Source: Achatina immaculata (Eukaryota; Mollusca; Gastropoda; Stylommatophora; Achatinidae). From it: a stretch of 64,000 bases of DNA. The translations under genes were made by a program, and so were the position numbers. Shown piece by piece: positions 52,490 through 63,054 of the stretch; the first letter of the stretch is position 1, and every line of letters begins with the position of its first letter. The notes beneath the pieces are model-generated. The model searched no databases. It had not been told where the DNA came from and saw nothing but the letters and a program-made list of their open reading frames with translations. The stretch lies in assembly GCA_009760885.1 (NCBI GenBank), contig CM019703.1, positions 14,552,459 to 14,616,458 of the forward strand, read 5' to 3'.

Positions 52490-53964
52490 GTTCTAAGGAC
52501 TGCAAACGCGCCACAAACAGCCTCTGGCAGTCAAGTCCAGCTCCTGGCCTTCCCGTGGCAGAACTGTTTAAACTGACAGGAGAAGGGGAGAGAGCGAATA
52601 TCTGGCGCCTGAAACCAGTTACTTAGGGTAGATGAGTGGCACGTTTGGTAGCTCATCTGCCGCTGTTGGCGAGATCTTCAGCTGCCGTGCGTGGAGCGGT
52701 GCTCCTCCCAGCCAATGAAGAAATTTGCAAATGAGGTTGCCGCGCAGCATCACTGCGGAAAAGGTGGTAGAAAGGATAAAGCGAAGCAAACAGTCAAATC
52801 ATGGCACCTCTGGTCTGGAGGTCGGCCACGTCCTGAGTGCAGTCATATCGGGTGAAATGCATGAATTGGCTTGTCCCAGAAGTTAAGAACCTGCTGGCTT
52901 GACTCTTCAAATGCCGCACGTGGAGTGAAGCTCCTCCCGGTCAAGGAAGTAAATGCGGAAAAGAAATAAAGGTTGCTGTGTGGCGCCGATGGGAAAAGGT
53001 GGTGGAAAGTGAAGTTTAACCGGTATGTCCAGTAGTATCGCTACGAGAGCTATACCACGGCACCTCTGCTCTAGAGGCCGGCCACGTCCGAAATACACCT
53101 ACACCGGTGAAATATGCCTAAACCGGCACACACCAGGGGTGGAACTTGATGGCTAGACATGTCATGCCACCTCCGCTCTAGAGGTCGGTAACGCCTGATC
53201 CATACTGGTGAATTTTGCCTAAACCGGCTCATACCAGGGGTGAATCTTGAAGGCTATGCATGTCACAGTACCTCTGCCCTAGAGGTCGGTCCCGTCCCAA
53301 ACACACCCATACTGGGATAATGCCTAAACCGGCTCAACCCAGGGGTAGAAGTCACTAGTGGCGAGGATTCGTCCTCCTGGACAAAAGCTCCATCCTGGTC
53401 ACAACTAGGAAGGGTAGCGGCCACGACCGCAAAATGCTGAAGTCGGAGACACTGGACCAGGGAAGTCTAGAAAGGCAACCACCTCTCATCCGGCGGGGAT
53501 GTCTGCGTATCCTAATCACGCTGAGGTTTTCCTGTGAGAAAGTCCAACCCTGGACTGGATGGGCAACCACCTCTCACCCGGCGGTGATACACGGGTATCT
53601 CAAAACACGTCGAGGTTTTCCGGTGAGAAAGTCCAACTCTGGCCTGGGTAGGCTACCGCCTCTCACCCAGCGGGGATGCACTGATATCCTAAACACGTCG
53701 AGGTCTTCCGGTGAGAAAGTCCAATCCTAGACTAAACTGGTGCAATGAAAACCACGGTGTCACGCAATCCCGCTTCCGAGACCCACCAAGAATACAGGCT
53801 AAAGCACTATGATACTCTGAACACCTTGTAGTCCTTTCGTGGATCTCGTGTGGTCTATTATGGACCACACAGGGGACCACGGGACCTAACGAGGACCACA
53901 GGCGTGAATTCAGTAGGATCACAGTGCGGTTTTTGGTGGTAGAAGTGAACGTAGAAGAAGAAGA
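52490..53964 (+). mobile_element. Element Z copy 2 with perfect 14-bp TSD
   Basis: 1475 bp, the same start (GTTCTAAGGACTGCAAACGC) and a 3' end GTGAACGTAGAAGAAGAAGA, i.e. a (GAA)n tail. AGCTCCACTCACAG occurs at 52476-52489 and 53965-53978, a clean target-site duplication. Because it sits inside a SINE whose other copies are uninterrupted, the empty site is known. The tail plus TSD plus lack of inverted ends indicate target-primed reverse transcription. Two copies ending at the same 5' base argue for a full-length unit rather than a truncated LINE. Confidence 0.88.
53827..53900 (+). other. Three-tier inverted repeat near the 3' end of element Z copy 2
   Basis: The inner arms GTGTGGTC (53848-53855) and GACCACAC (53863-53870) are intact with a 7-base loop TATTATG, different from copy 1. 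The middle arms CGTGG and CCACG are intact. In the outer arm TGTAGTCCTT pairs with GAGGACCACA with one A-C mismatch and one T-G wobble. Confidence 0.75.
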
Positions 53965-54504
53965 AGCTCCACTCACAGACTGAAAAAACAGACGCCATAA
54001 CCGGCTCCCAATTAGACACGATGCTGTTCCTCAACATCTCCACAGCATCGGCTGTAAACAACACTAGCTCGCAGTTCCAGGGAGACAGGAGTAGGATGGA
54101 GAGTAGGAGGAGAAGAAGAAGAAGAAAAAGAAGAAGGGGTGTGTATACTATTTTCCTCTTCGTTCAGGTTTATTTAGTATGTTCTTTGTAACAAAAGCTA
54201 CTGAAGCTGAGAATTCACTTCTGCGAACAAAAGATGTTGATCTGATACTTCTAAAGTAATGTAACTTAATTTTACATGGTGCTCATAAACTCTTTCCCTG
54301 ATTAAGAAAAACCACATCTTAAAAATATTAGGCCACACTGGAACAATGAACGTTGTGGCATTACGCTTAGCGCTGTTCAGTCGTTCGTCACTTCTTGGAT
54401 GCAGATTTACCCAAGCCGACGGATTGGGAGGGGTGGTCTAATATCATGGCTATTACATTCCCAGGACATTACTCCCTCTTGCCTTTGTTGCTGTTGTTGT
54501 TGTC

Positions 54505-54650
54505 TGTTTAGGGGGTGTACGAAGGTTAAAATGTTCAATTCACCAGTTCCTGATACAGAAATTTCGAACGGAAGGATAACGCATGCTACAACGATGGTAA
54601 CTGGAGAACATATGGCAAGAAATCCAGTATCACTCAGTCCTTCTCCGGGC
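54505..54650. repeat. Dispersed repeat V, copy 2
   Basis: Matches 24738-24890 through TTCAATTCACCAGTTC and GGAGAACATATGGCAAGAAA. Confidence 0.55.
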
Positions 54651-55530
54651 AACAAACAAAGCACATGTGGGGCTATAATCACATGTAAAAAGAACATCAC
54701 ATGTGTGTATCTCGCGTAATATCTGTGTAACAAAATATCTGAAATTAGGGGAAAATTTTACGTTCAACCTGTGTAAAGATGTGAGTTCACTAGGGTCACG
54801 TGATTTCTTGAATTGTGTGTGTGTGTGCACGAGCGCATGCGCACGCCAAGCCCCAATGTCAGTGGAAAGATGCCTTCAAAGACGGGAAACTGAAGATAGC
54901 CAATGCCGTTGTTTGGAAAAATTCTCCTTCACAAACATATAAATGATAAATAATGATAACATTCGACATTAACATTTCAAGTAATACTGCTACTTGGAGC
55001 TGGGTAAAGGATGAGAAAGAGAATTTAAACATAGGACAAATCACCAAAAATACTTGCTGGTTACTTCTTTTCCGCCGCTGTGAAATCTTTTTGTTATAAG
55101 GGCATTGTTGGTACTTAACAACTGAGGGAAATCTCGAATCTTATGGTGCTATTTGCTGACGGAGTTCAATAGCCAAGATAATGGCGAGAGGTACCGACAC
55201 GCGATACGAGTCAACGCGCCCCGATCACCGATAAACATCCCGAGGCGGATCTGAAGCGTTAGCAGTGGCATTTATCCGCGCCGAAGTTTAACAGAACAAC
55301 TTCTCACAGGGTCCCAACAGCCACATGAAATCCGTGCTTCCACGCCCTCCACCGAGTCTCGGGACTTTGCCAAATATTTGAGACACAGAAAGGTTACTTA
55401 TCTGCTCAAACAGTAGTGGGGCTAATAAAACGCCACGGCAATCTTCGAACACAAACCAAACAGAAGAACTGTCGCCGAGGTCGCACAGGAGCTCCCAAGT
55501 TATAGTGTTTTCCCGGCATTAAGTGTTCAG

Positions 55531-55548
55531 AGCACGCTTCGGCGTGCT
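55531..55548. other. Perfect 7-bp stem with TTCG loop
   Basis: AGCACGCTTCGGCGTGCT is a 7-bp stem closed by a TTCG tetraloop, a very stable RNA or DNA hairpin. No adjacent RNA gene was recognised. Confidence 0.7.
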
Positions 55549-56184
55549 TTGCTCTAGCACATTATTAAGTTAGTTCTGATAAATACACGCAGCGACCTCG
55601 ATCAAACAGGGCCGGAAAAAAAATAGGGTCAAGGTCTGCCAGGAGGATAAAATCGGAATCTGCGATTAATGCTATCAGACCAGAAATGCTTCAGGTAGAT
55701 AAAATCGTTAAGACCCACATTCTTTGGGGGAATTTCCCAGAGACACTGATCACATTTTCAATGCAACTAATATTTTGCTTCGTTTATGAAGCAGTGAATG
55801 AGACGCGCCCCCCCCCCCTCCCCCCTTGCCTAGTTCTGTTTATGGCTCTCTTTAATCTTGCCACGGGTTGTCTCGTTTGCGTATGCAGCATTTAAAGCTG
55901 ATAGACGCCAGTTTTCCCCGCATCACCTGGGCATGTACGCAGGATTCTGGCTGTGTTGCACTAACTTTCCTCTACTCTGCTTATCAACCAGCTCGTACAG
56001 GACAGACCAGGGTCAAGGCGTTTGGAAATCAGCCCGGGGGGGGGGGAGGGGAATAGAAACTGAAGAAGCATATGTATTTCTTCATTAGCTGTCTCTTGTG
56101 TAAAGTGGCTAAAAAGTTTGACTTTGTACAGTTTAATTAACATCCACACATAGTTACCGTTCATGGTCATATATATATATATAT

Positions 56185-57420
56185 ATTCATTCATTCATTT
56201 GCATGTCCCTTGCGGAACTTTGCCTCCCAAACAGCACTACTGTAGGCCTCTCGGTTGTGAGCAAGATGGCCTACTGCTGATGCATCCAATTGCAGATCAT
56301 CAACGATGTCTTGCAGCCATCTTCGTTTTGGTCTTCCTCTCTTTCTTTTTCCCATTGTGTACCCTTCCGAGACGGTCTTCTCTAGATTATCATGACGATT
56401 AATGTGTCCAAAATATTTAAGTTTTCTCTCTTTAATCCTCTTTACTAGCCAGCCTTCTTCAATACTAAGCTCTTGTAGTATAGATATATTTGTTCTCTTT
56501 TTGTGTCCACGATATTTGAAGAACTCTTCTATAGCATTTATATTCAAAGGCATTTATGTGTTTCTCAGCTGTTTTGTTAAGTGCCCAGTCTCACAGGCGT
56601 ATGTTGCGATGGGAAAGATGCATGCCCTTAAAAATCTTATTTTTGTAGTTCTGTCTGCTCCTCTCCACAGATTCTTTATTTGTTTTACTTTCTGAAGAGC
56701 GATAGATATCCTCCTTTTAATTTCCCTCATTGTATCTCCATTATTAGTTAGTAGTGATCCAAGATATTCAAAACTCTCCACTTCTTCCAGTTTTTCCTCA
56801 TTGATACATATTTCAGCTGCCTTGTTTGGTTTGTCAGTTGTCATCAATTTAGTTTTCTTCGCATTAAGATAGAGATTTTGCTCTTCGCTGTTCTTTCGGA
56901 CTGACATAATTAGTTTTTTCCATTCCTTTTTGAGTTGTGGACAGTAATACTGTGTCATCAGCATATCTAATCTCTGGTATTTCATAACCTCCAATTATTA
57001 TGGCATTGTAATATTCTCTGTCTACATCTTCTCTAATATTCCTCATTATATTTTCAGTATACAAGTTAAATAAGTAAGGTGACAATATGCACCCCTGCCG
57101 GACCCCTTGTTTTATGTCAAACCAAGTTGCTGTTTCACCATTTATTCTTACTGCTGCTTGTTGGTCTAGATACAGCAGTGATGTTAACTGTATCAAATGT
57201 GTTGGAAATCCCATTTTTTCCATTATTTCCCAAAGTTTCTGGTGTTGTACACAATCAAATGCCTTTGAGTAGTCCATAAAGGATAAATACAGATTCACAT
57301 TAAACTCTCTGCATTTCTCTATTACTAATCTTATATTGAATATATGATCTCTTGATCCTCTTCCATGCCTGAAAACCAGCTTGGACCATATTGACTTCTT
57401 CTATTTTCTTTCTGGAAAAA
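56185..57420 (-). pseudogene. LINE-B, longest copy: RT palm to C-terminus
   Basis: Minus strand, from about 57390: VFRHGRGSRDHIFNIRLVIE, then FNVNLYLSFMDYSKAFDCVQ (motif A Asp), ATWFDIKQGVRQGCILSPYL (motif B), EIRYADDTVLLST (motif C, YADD) and NLYLNAKKTKLMTTDKPNKA (motif D). Next come VESFEYLGSLLTNNGDTMRE, FPIATYACET, KKRTNISILQELSIEEGWLV, HINRHDNLEK, GKRKRGRPKRRWLQ and a final HANE, followed by the (AATG)n tail. A frame break falls at GMEK/LIMSV, where this copy has six A and the copy at 63.9 kb has five; two more shifts lie near 56550-56600. 5'-truncated, so inactive. (TA)nTTC lies on both sides (56168-56188 and 57423-57437), a possible TSD. Confidence 0.92.
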
Positions 57421-57434
57421 AAATATATATATAT

Positions 57435-57736
<302 letters not shown>

Positions 57737-57739
57737 GTA

Positions 57740-58362
57740 AAACACTGCATTGGTTTTGATCAGTTCCGAATTTTCAAGCAAAAATCCCAGGTTATATTTC
57801 CAGGAATTTCAATTTCTACTGATCTGTCAACAGCAATGTACCAGATACGTAACCTTTACCCAAGCGAGGCAATACAGTGGATTCCATCGCACTGTGGTCC
57901 ACCCGCAAAAGCGAAAGCATCCTCGCACAAGAAAGTAGTAGGTTACCGCAGACAGATACAAGTATAACACACCAGGGGAGGTAAGTCAATGATAAAACCA
58001 ACACACAAGAATAAACAGGAAGAAAAAAGAGCGCCCTGGCCAGCAGAAAAAATGCCGCCTGGTACAAGCCAGGCAGAGAAGAACAAGCGATCAGCTTCAG
58101 CTCCTTGCCCGTCACACACAGACTGGAGATATCTAATCAACTGGCGTTAAGATCAGTCCGACCGACATATGCAACACGTGGGACCAGTAAGTTGACGAGA
58201 GAAACTATTCTCAACATACATGAAACTGAGAACAACAACAAAAAAAAAAACAGAATGTGGCCAACTTCTGACTCCAAGAAAAGCTCTACAAAAAAGTCCA
58301 GCTGACAATCTTCGAACTGCTTTAAAAGTTCACAAGTTTACGTCTAGAAGAAGAAGAAGGTG
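57740..58362 (+). pseudogene. I-like LINE RNase H and C-terminal fragment with (GAA)n tail
   Basis: STAMYQIRNLYPSEAIQWIP, then SHCG (RNase H box), then a decayed KAKASSHKKVV where GNEKADxxAK is expected. In later frames TLEISNQLALRSVRPTYATR precedes a tail region ending TCTAGAAGAAGAAGAAG. This is the same class as the 41514-43632 element but a different, older copy. It retains Cys at the position that is TGA there. The missing NEKAD Asp and the frameshifts make it inactive. RT is lost by 5' truncation. Confidence 0.7.
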
Positions 58363-58394
58363 ATGATGATTCCTACTCTTCAATGCTTTTAAAC

Positions 58395-58652
58395 ATGGGG
58401 GGGGGGCGGGGGGGGGGGGGAAGTGAGACAGAGAGAGGGAGCAGAGACAGACAGAGCAAGAGCCAGAGAGAGAGCGAGAGACACAGACAGAGCGAGAGTC
58501 AGAGAGATAGAGAGAGAGAGAGACACAGACAGAGCGAGAGACAGACAGAGCGAGAGTCAGAGAGAGATAGAGAGAGATACACAGACAGAGAGAGAGATAG
58601 AGACACAGACAGAGAGAGACAGAGAGCGAGCGAGAGAGAGAGAGAGAGAGGG
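58395..58652. repeat. Poly-G run and GA/CA-rich compound repeat
   Basis: Two G runs at about 58399-58420, then GAGACAGAGAG-type repeats. The Arg/Glu/Ser/Asp-rich open frames across it are simple-sequence artefacts. Confidence 0.97.
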
Positions 58653-58954
58653 ATTAATATTTCTGAAATCTAATTTCCTGCTTCCCTAGAACAGCCACCT
58701 TTGAATTCGTCGTAATGATCTGCAGAATTTCTCATTTGTGGTTTACATGTGATAAGCATAAACACGCTGCAATCAAACGAGGAGATGCGTCCAACATGTT
58801 AGCAGCTATATACTTTCAGTCGCTGAAATGATAAGTTAGAACACAGTTGTATTTTTGTCCTGAAAATGCTTGAGCACAACATGAACGATTAACATTGAAA
58901 ACTTCTACGCAAATTAATTTACACACGAGAGAAAGAGAACACTGTAAGGAAATA
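58653..58954. other. Unique sequence, nothing recognised
   Basis: Short frames only. Confidence 0.5.
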
Positions 58955-59008
58955 ACTGTGAATCGAACTCCAGACTTGTAGGACGAGCAATCATCTAGCT
59001 GCTTCTTC
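58955..59008 (-). repeat. SINE-D tRNA-like head
   Basis: The minus strand has AGCTAGATGATTGCTCGTCC, TACAAGTCTGGAGTTCGATT, comparable with 29050-29112 and 33036-33108. Confidence 0.5.
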
Positions 59009-59014
59009 AATCTC

Positions 59015-59340
59015 CATGAAACCGTGAACTGATGTTCTTTGCAGCCGATGCTTTGAAAATGTTGAGACACAACACTGTGTCCGATTGGCAGTAGGTTAAG
59101 CGGCTATTTTGTCAAGCTCTGGGTGGAAGTAAAAAAAGCAGGGGGTGTGCAATACTTCTTTAGCAGCTCCACTGCCACTGGGACTATGGCGATCTTTGTC
59201 TCGTTAGCCAGGCTAGGCCTGTTACTGGGGTGGGGTGGGGGGGGAGTGGAACAGGATCTTGGTCAGCTAATGTTCGACAACCCTGACGCTAACATGTCAG
59301 CTATGGGTCGCTGACTGCCAGATCTGACCGCTTAGCCACA
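59015..59340 (-). mobile_element. SINE-C copy with a recognisable A box
   Basis: On the minus strand it begins TGTGGCTAAGCGGTCAGATC, matching the Pol III A box consensus TRGCNNAGYNGG. It continues CAGTCAGCGACCCATAGCTG, ACATGTTAGCGTCAGGGTTG, AACAGGCCTAGCCTGGCTAA and CACACCCCCTGCTTTTTTTA. This copy gives the best evidence that SINE-C is tRNA-derived. Confidence 0.75.
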
Positions 59341-59505
59341 AAATTATAATGCATTATAATCTAGTACAAAGCATACCCGCCCCGCCCCCCCCCCCCGACA
59401 CCGCCCGGTTTTAAAGTATCACGATCATTGGGGTTTTTCCCTGTTTAACACTCGTGTAATATAAGTGCTTATACAGAAACGATATGACCATAGAAGGAGA
59501 GAGAG

Positions 59506-59550
<45 letters not shown>

Positions 59551-60464
59551 GCGATTATATCAAAATAGGCTTGGATCTGTCAATACCCCTTGTCCAAAGC
59601 TACTGGCGTCTTTGACGAAATGCTAACATCAGATTGTGGCTACGGCGCATTCCAATAAGATCATCAACGTTCGTTTTATCGGCTAGATACCCCGACGTCT
59701 TATCTAGACCCCCTTATTTTTTTTTTTTAAACTGAAGGTACAGGGTTTCTTTCTTCAGCAGGGCGAGATTCTAGTACGGCAGCCATTAACTCCTCGTCTC
59801 CGTGTCTATTTCAATAGCGCCGTCTGGCGAGTAAAGAAAACAGTCTATTTTTAGAAAATCTATTTTTCTTCACAGACGAAAAAAAAAAAAGGTTATCTCA
59901 TCGCTTCCTGCAACGATAACACTGTTATCAAAGAACACATCTTTAGCACTTCTTCCGTAAATTATTACCCCAAAACAAACCACAAGTCAGGAGTCGGGAG
60001 AGCTGTGTGTTTTTTTTTTTGGGGGGGGGGGGGGTTGCGTTATTTCTTGGCATCCTTGATTATTTTCTAAAAAATGCGGTTTTTTTTGTGTGTTTTGTTT
60101 CTATTGTGTACAGAGTCAAGAGCAAAACAAGTTACATCTTCACTCGTATGTATGTCTTTTCTCTCTCCCCTGATTTCCCATGGAAACGAATAGCAGCTCA
60201 TGCTGTACGCACATACAAAACAACAAGGAGCACTGCTCTGTCTGCATGTGTGTGTATATATAATTAAGTAAATGAACTTGAAAGGAACGAAATAATAAGC
60301 ATTATAGGAACCAGACAAAGCATTCTGGCTATACCATGAGACTTAATATTCTGGAAAGCTTAATGATGGAGTGGGGGGGGGGGGGGGTTTGATGTGTTAG
60401 TGCCTTCACATATCTAGGCCACTACAGCATTTGATGTAGGGATGCCAGCACCTTGCCTCCCTGG
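59341..60464. other. Unique sequence with homopolymer and GA tracts
   Basis: Poly-C at about 59380-59396, (GA)n at 59510-59548, poly-T then poly-G at 60009-60034, and poly-G at 60372-60387. No gene recognised. Confidence 0.55.
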
Positions 60465-60612
60465 TAGCCATTTTTTTCCCTTCTTTTTTGAGGCTGGGTT
60501 GACCCCGGTGCCGGTCAGTCCGAAAAAAATCCGCCCGAGTGTGAAATCGAACCTGGGACCTTCTGATCGGCAGGAGAGTGCACTAACCACTATATGGCAC
60601 CTGACAGAGGTA
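60465..60612 (-). mobile_element. tRNA-derived SINE-E
   Basis: The minus strand begins GTCAGGTGCCATATAGTGGTTAG (A-box region), then CTGCCGATCAGAAGGTCCCA, B box GGTTCGATTTC, and GGGCGGATTTTTTTCGGACT, and ends near GGAGGCAAGGTGCTGG. Single copy in the window; related to SINE-A only through the tRNA-like head. Confidence 0.65.
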
Positions 60613-60727
60613 TACGGGGGTTGGGAAGGCGGGGGGGGGGGTGTCACGACTACGAAAACATGGATCAACAACATGAAGAAACAAGCATGAAACAAAACGT
60701 AGCGCCCAGAAAAGTGAGACATACAGA

Positions 60728-61008
60728 GATCGTGTTAACCGGAAATTACCGGTCTATTATTACTGACTAAAAAAACAAAAACAAAAAAAAAAAAAACGCG
60801 AAAAACTGAAACTTCTGGAGGTCGCGTCGGTTACGGTAACCAGTTTATATTATCAAAAAACTAGTAAAAAGCAACCAGCGAAATCGGTTGCAGGACAACC
60901 GGGCCAGTAGGTTTATGATGCTTAATTTGTATGGAGGAGAATCAGCCAGTTTTAACTTGAGTTCTGCGTGTAAGTATTTGGTAAAGATTAAATCTCGCCG
61001 CTAATAAG
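60728..61008. repeat. Dispersed repeat X, copy 2
   Basis: Aligns with 12245-12500 in the same orientation: AAATTACCGGT, AAACTTCTGGAGGTCG, TTTATATTATCAAAA, GTAAAAAGCAACCAGCGAAA, CAGTAGGTTTATGATGC and GATTAAAT. One short poly-A expansion. Confidence 0.75.
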
Positions 61009-61274
61009 ATAAAAGAAAAAAAAAAACATTCGCAGGAACATTAATTTTCCGCTGATGTTTGTAAAGTATGTTTGATTTTACATAAAAAAAAGTATAAAGC
61101 AGCGAAGATGATCTGACAAAGGAATGACGATATAGCCGTTGTTTCCATTTGCCTTCCGCTCGGTTCGTACACGGTTTTCTCCGCTAGCTTTTGTCTAAAG
61201 GAACTGACCCGCAAAGCCTGCTGATGTCTGCTCAGATATTTACAGCTGACCTCTATATATATATATATAAAGGT
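61009..61274. other. Unique sequence
   Basis: A short (TA)n run at 61255-61270 precedes the LINE-D fragment. Nothing else recognised. Confidence 0.5.
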
Positions 61275-61523
61275 GGACGCACCTGGCAGAAGGACATGCC
61301 AAGAGAAGACATTGGAGAACCTAGTAATGACCGAAAAAAAACTCAAGAACAAAATAAATAAGAAGGCCAAGAGAAAAAATATCTTCGTGGACTGACCAAG
61401 TGGCACAGAAAAAGAAAAGCATCTGAATTAATCGGAAACACCAAGGGACGCCACAAGATGGAGAAGCACGATCATCAACAACACGGGGTTCAGCAAATAA
61501 TCATAATAATAATAATAATAAAT
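61275..61523 (+). pseudogene. LINE-D C-terminal fragment with (AAT)n tail
   Basis: EKKYLRGLTKWHRKRKASEL and IGNTKGRHK match EKYLRGQTKWQRKREAYELT of the 45.4-kb copy. It ends with the same (AAT)n tail. Upstream frames (LEN LVMTEKKLKNK-like) are badly broken. About 250 bp, inactive. Confidence 0.68.
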
Positions 61524-62425
61524 ATTTCATTTTCTCCGAAATAGGAAGAAAGCGTGGACTTGCTCTCGGGTTGTGGTGACGTTTACTGCCATGAACCAAC
61601 GTGGTAACATTAAAAAATCAGTTTCCTGAATGTTCGTATGCAAGTCTCTGCCCAAGAAGTTCTACAGCAACACAACGGAACCTGAGCAGACACAACGGAA
61701 CTTGAGCAACCTCAAGTCGTCCAGTGACGTGTCAGTTTCCAAATTCAATGACGTTCATTTTCTTTTCTTGACTTGGGAAGAAAAGAAAAGAAAAGAAAAG
61801 AAAAGAAAACCACCTCCCGACGTCACAAAAGGACTGCGTAGGTTATTGCGTCAATGATCACCACATCGCACAACAGATAACCGACTCCCTCATCCAGCGA
61901 CCCCTGACGCGGTGATAAGCCATCACTCTGACGAGCTGGCAAAAGCATGAAGACGTAACCGACTGCTGGAAGCGTTAGGACAGCGATAAGGCGGGCTAGA
62001 CGAATTACTCGTAGGCGACTAAACTTTACAGAACTGCTAGAGGAAATCAGATAACGGCTCCACGCTGTCTTCTCCTAAAAGGGAAAGAAAATAAAATACA
62101 AACACTGGGCAATACACGCACGATTATGGCTTTTCTCTTGGGATCCTGTCTAAAACTGATACTCATCTGCTCAATTCCTTGGAAATAAATGGACTAGAAA
62201 AAAAGTAACTGCTTATACTTGTACTGTGAGGGACAACTTAGCGGGAAAACATCCTACATAAGAAAATTATTTTATTAACATTTCTAGATTTTCATTTATG
62301 TGCAAAAGGTGTATGAGAATTTACATTGGTGAAAATGGTCTCAGATTAGGTGACCACATGCAGAAATATCTGTATGATATCACACAGCATGCTTCTAAAC
62401 CAGTCCCTAATCATTTAACGGCCCC
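61524..62425. other. Unique sequence with an (AAAAG)n run
   Basis: (AAAAG)n at 61777-61808. No gene recognised; the 61630-61857 frame runs through the repeat. Confidence 0.5.
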
Positions 62426-62435
62426 AACCCCAGAG

Positions 62436-63044
62436 TAAACAAATTTGTATACCTTGGCAGCTACATAGACCAGGATGGTGACACCAGGAAGGAAGTTAGA
62501 ATTAGAATTGCAAAAGCAGCATTGTCCTTCAGAATTCTTGAGAACATATGGAATTCAAAAGTTATAAGCACAAAAACCAAGTTAAGATTATTCAATTCAA
62601 ATGTGATATCCGCCCTCATTTATGAGTGAATGCTGGAAATCAACTAAAGAAATATACTAGAAATTATACTCTTTTGAAAGCAAATGCATAAGGAAAATAT
62701 TTGGTATAAAGTGGAACGAATTCAAGAACAACGCAGAGATAAGACAGATAAGCGAACAACAACCTGTCTCATGGGTGATCAGAAAAAGAAGGTGGACATA
62801 TGTAGGCCATGTGATGAGAAGAAACATTCAGAGCATACCAAAACAAGCTATCAAGTGCAGCACAACAGGCCGAAGAAAAAGAGGTCGACCAGTGAAACTC
62901 TAATGAGGACATCGTTAAGAGAAGCGAGTTCAGTGGGCATAACATCCCTTGATGAAGTTCAATGACTCGCCGAGAACAGAAAAACTTGGCAAACAACTTT
63001 ATGCGAGCCCTATGTGACGTTTAACGGCACGGGAAGGATGTAAG
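62436..63044 (+). pseudogene. LINE-C 3' end with 10-bp TSD
   Basis: Begins NKFVYLGSYIDQDGDTRKEV, continues RIRIAKAALSFRILENIWNS, KVISTKTKLRLFNSNVISAL, then in shifted frames the IYACESW region (stop-broken), ICIRKIFGIKWNEFKNNAEI, a GRP-type basic stretch and LREASSVGITSLDEV. It ends GGCACGGGAAGGATGTAAG. AACCCCAGAG flanks it at 62426-62435 and 63045-63054, a target-site duplication that fixes both ends (609 bp). Frameshifts and stops are many, yet the TSD is still perfect. RT palm is absent through 5' truncation. Confidence 0.87.
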
Positions 63045-63054
63045 AACCCCAGAG

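Larger units (their letters stand above)
52331..54090 (+). mobile_element. SINE-C copy split by element Z
   Basis: The left part 52331-52489 (CCGACCAAGACCCTG to CTTTTTTAGCTCCACTCACAG) and right part 53965-54090 (AGCTCCACTCACAG, ACATCTCCACAGCATCGGCT, TAGCTCGCAGTTCCAGG) rejoin into one SINE-C when 52490-53964 is removed. Orientation is plus, opposite to the other copies. Confidence 0.85.
54091..56184. other. Longest stretch without recognised mobile elements
   Basis: Contains a GAAGAA run (54105-54140), repeat V copy 2 (54505-54650), and TG/CA alternation near 54815-54845. Also a segment of higher CpG content (about 55180-55320), a hairpin with a TTCG loop (55531-55548), and poly-C/G runs near 55808 and 56034. 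No exon could be supported. Confidence 0.55.

Noticed and set aside
58383..58689. Arg/Glu/Ser/Asp-rich frames resembling splicing-factor RS domains
   Set aside because: They are GA/CA simple sequence translated in overlapping frames; similar artefacts occur at 22445, 28789, 49548 and 51140.
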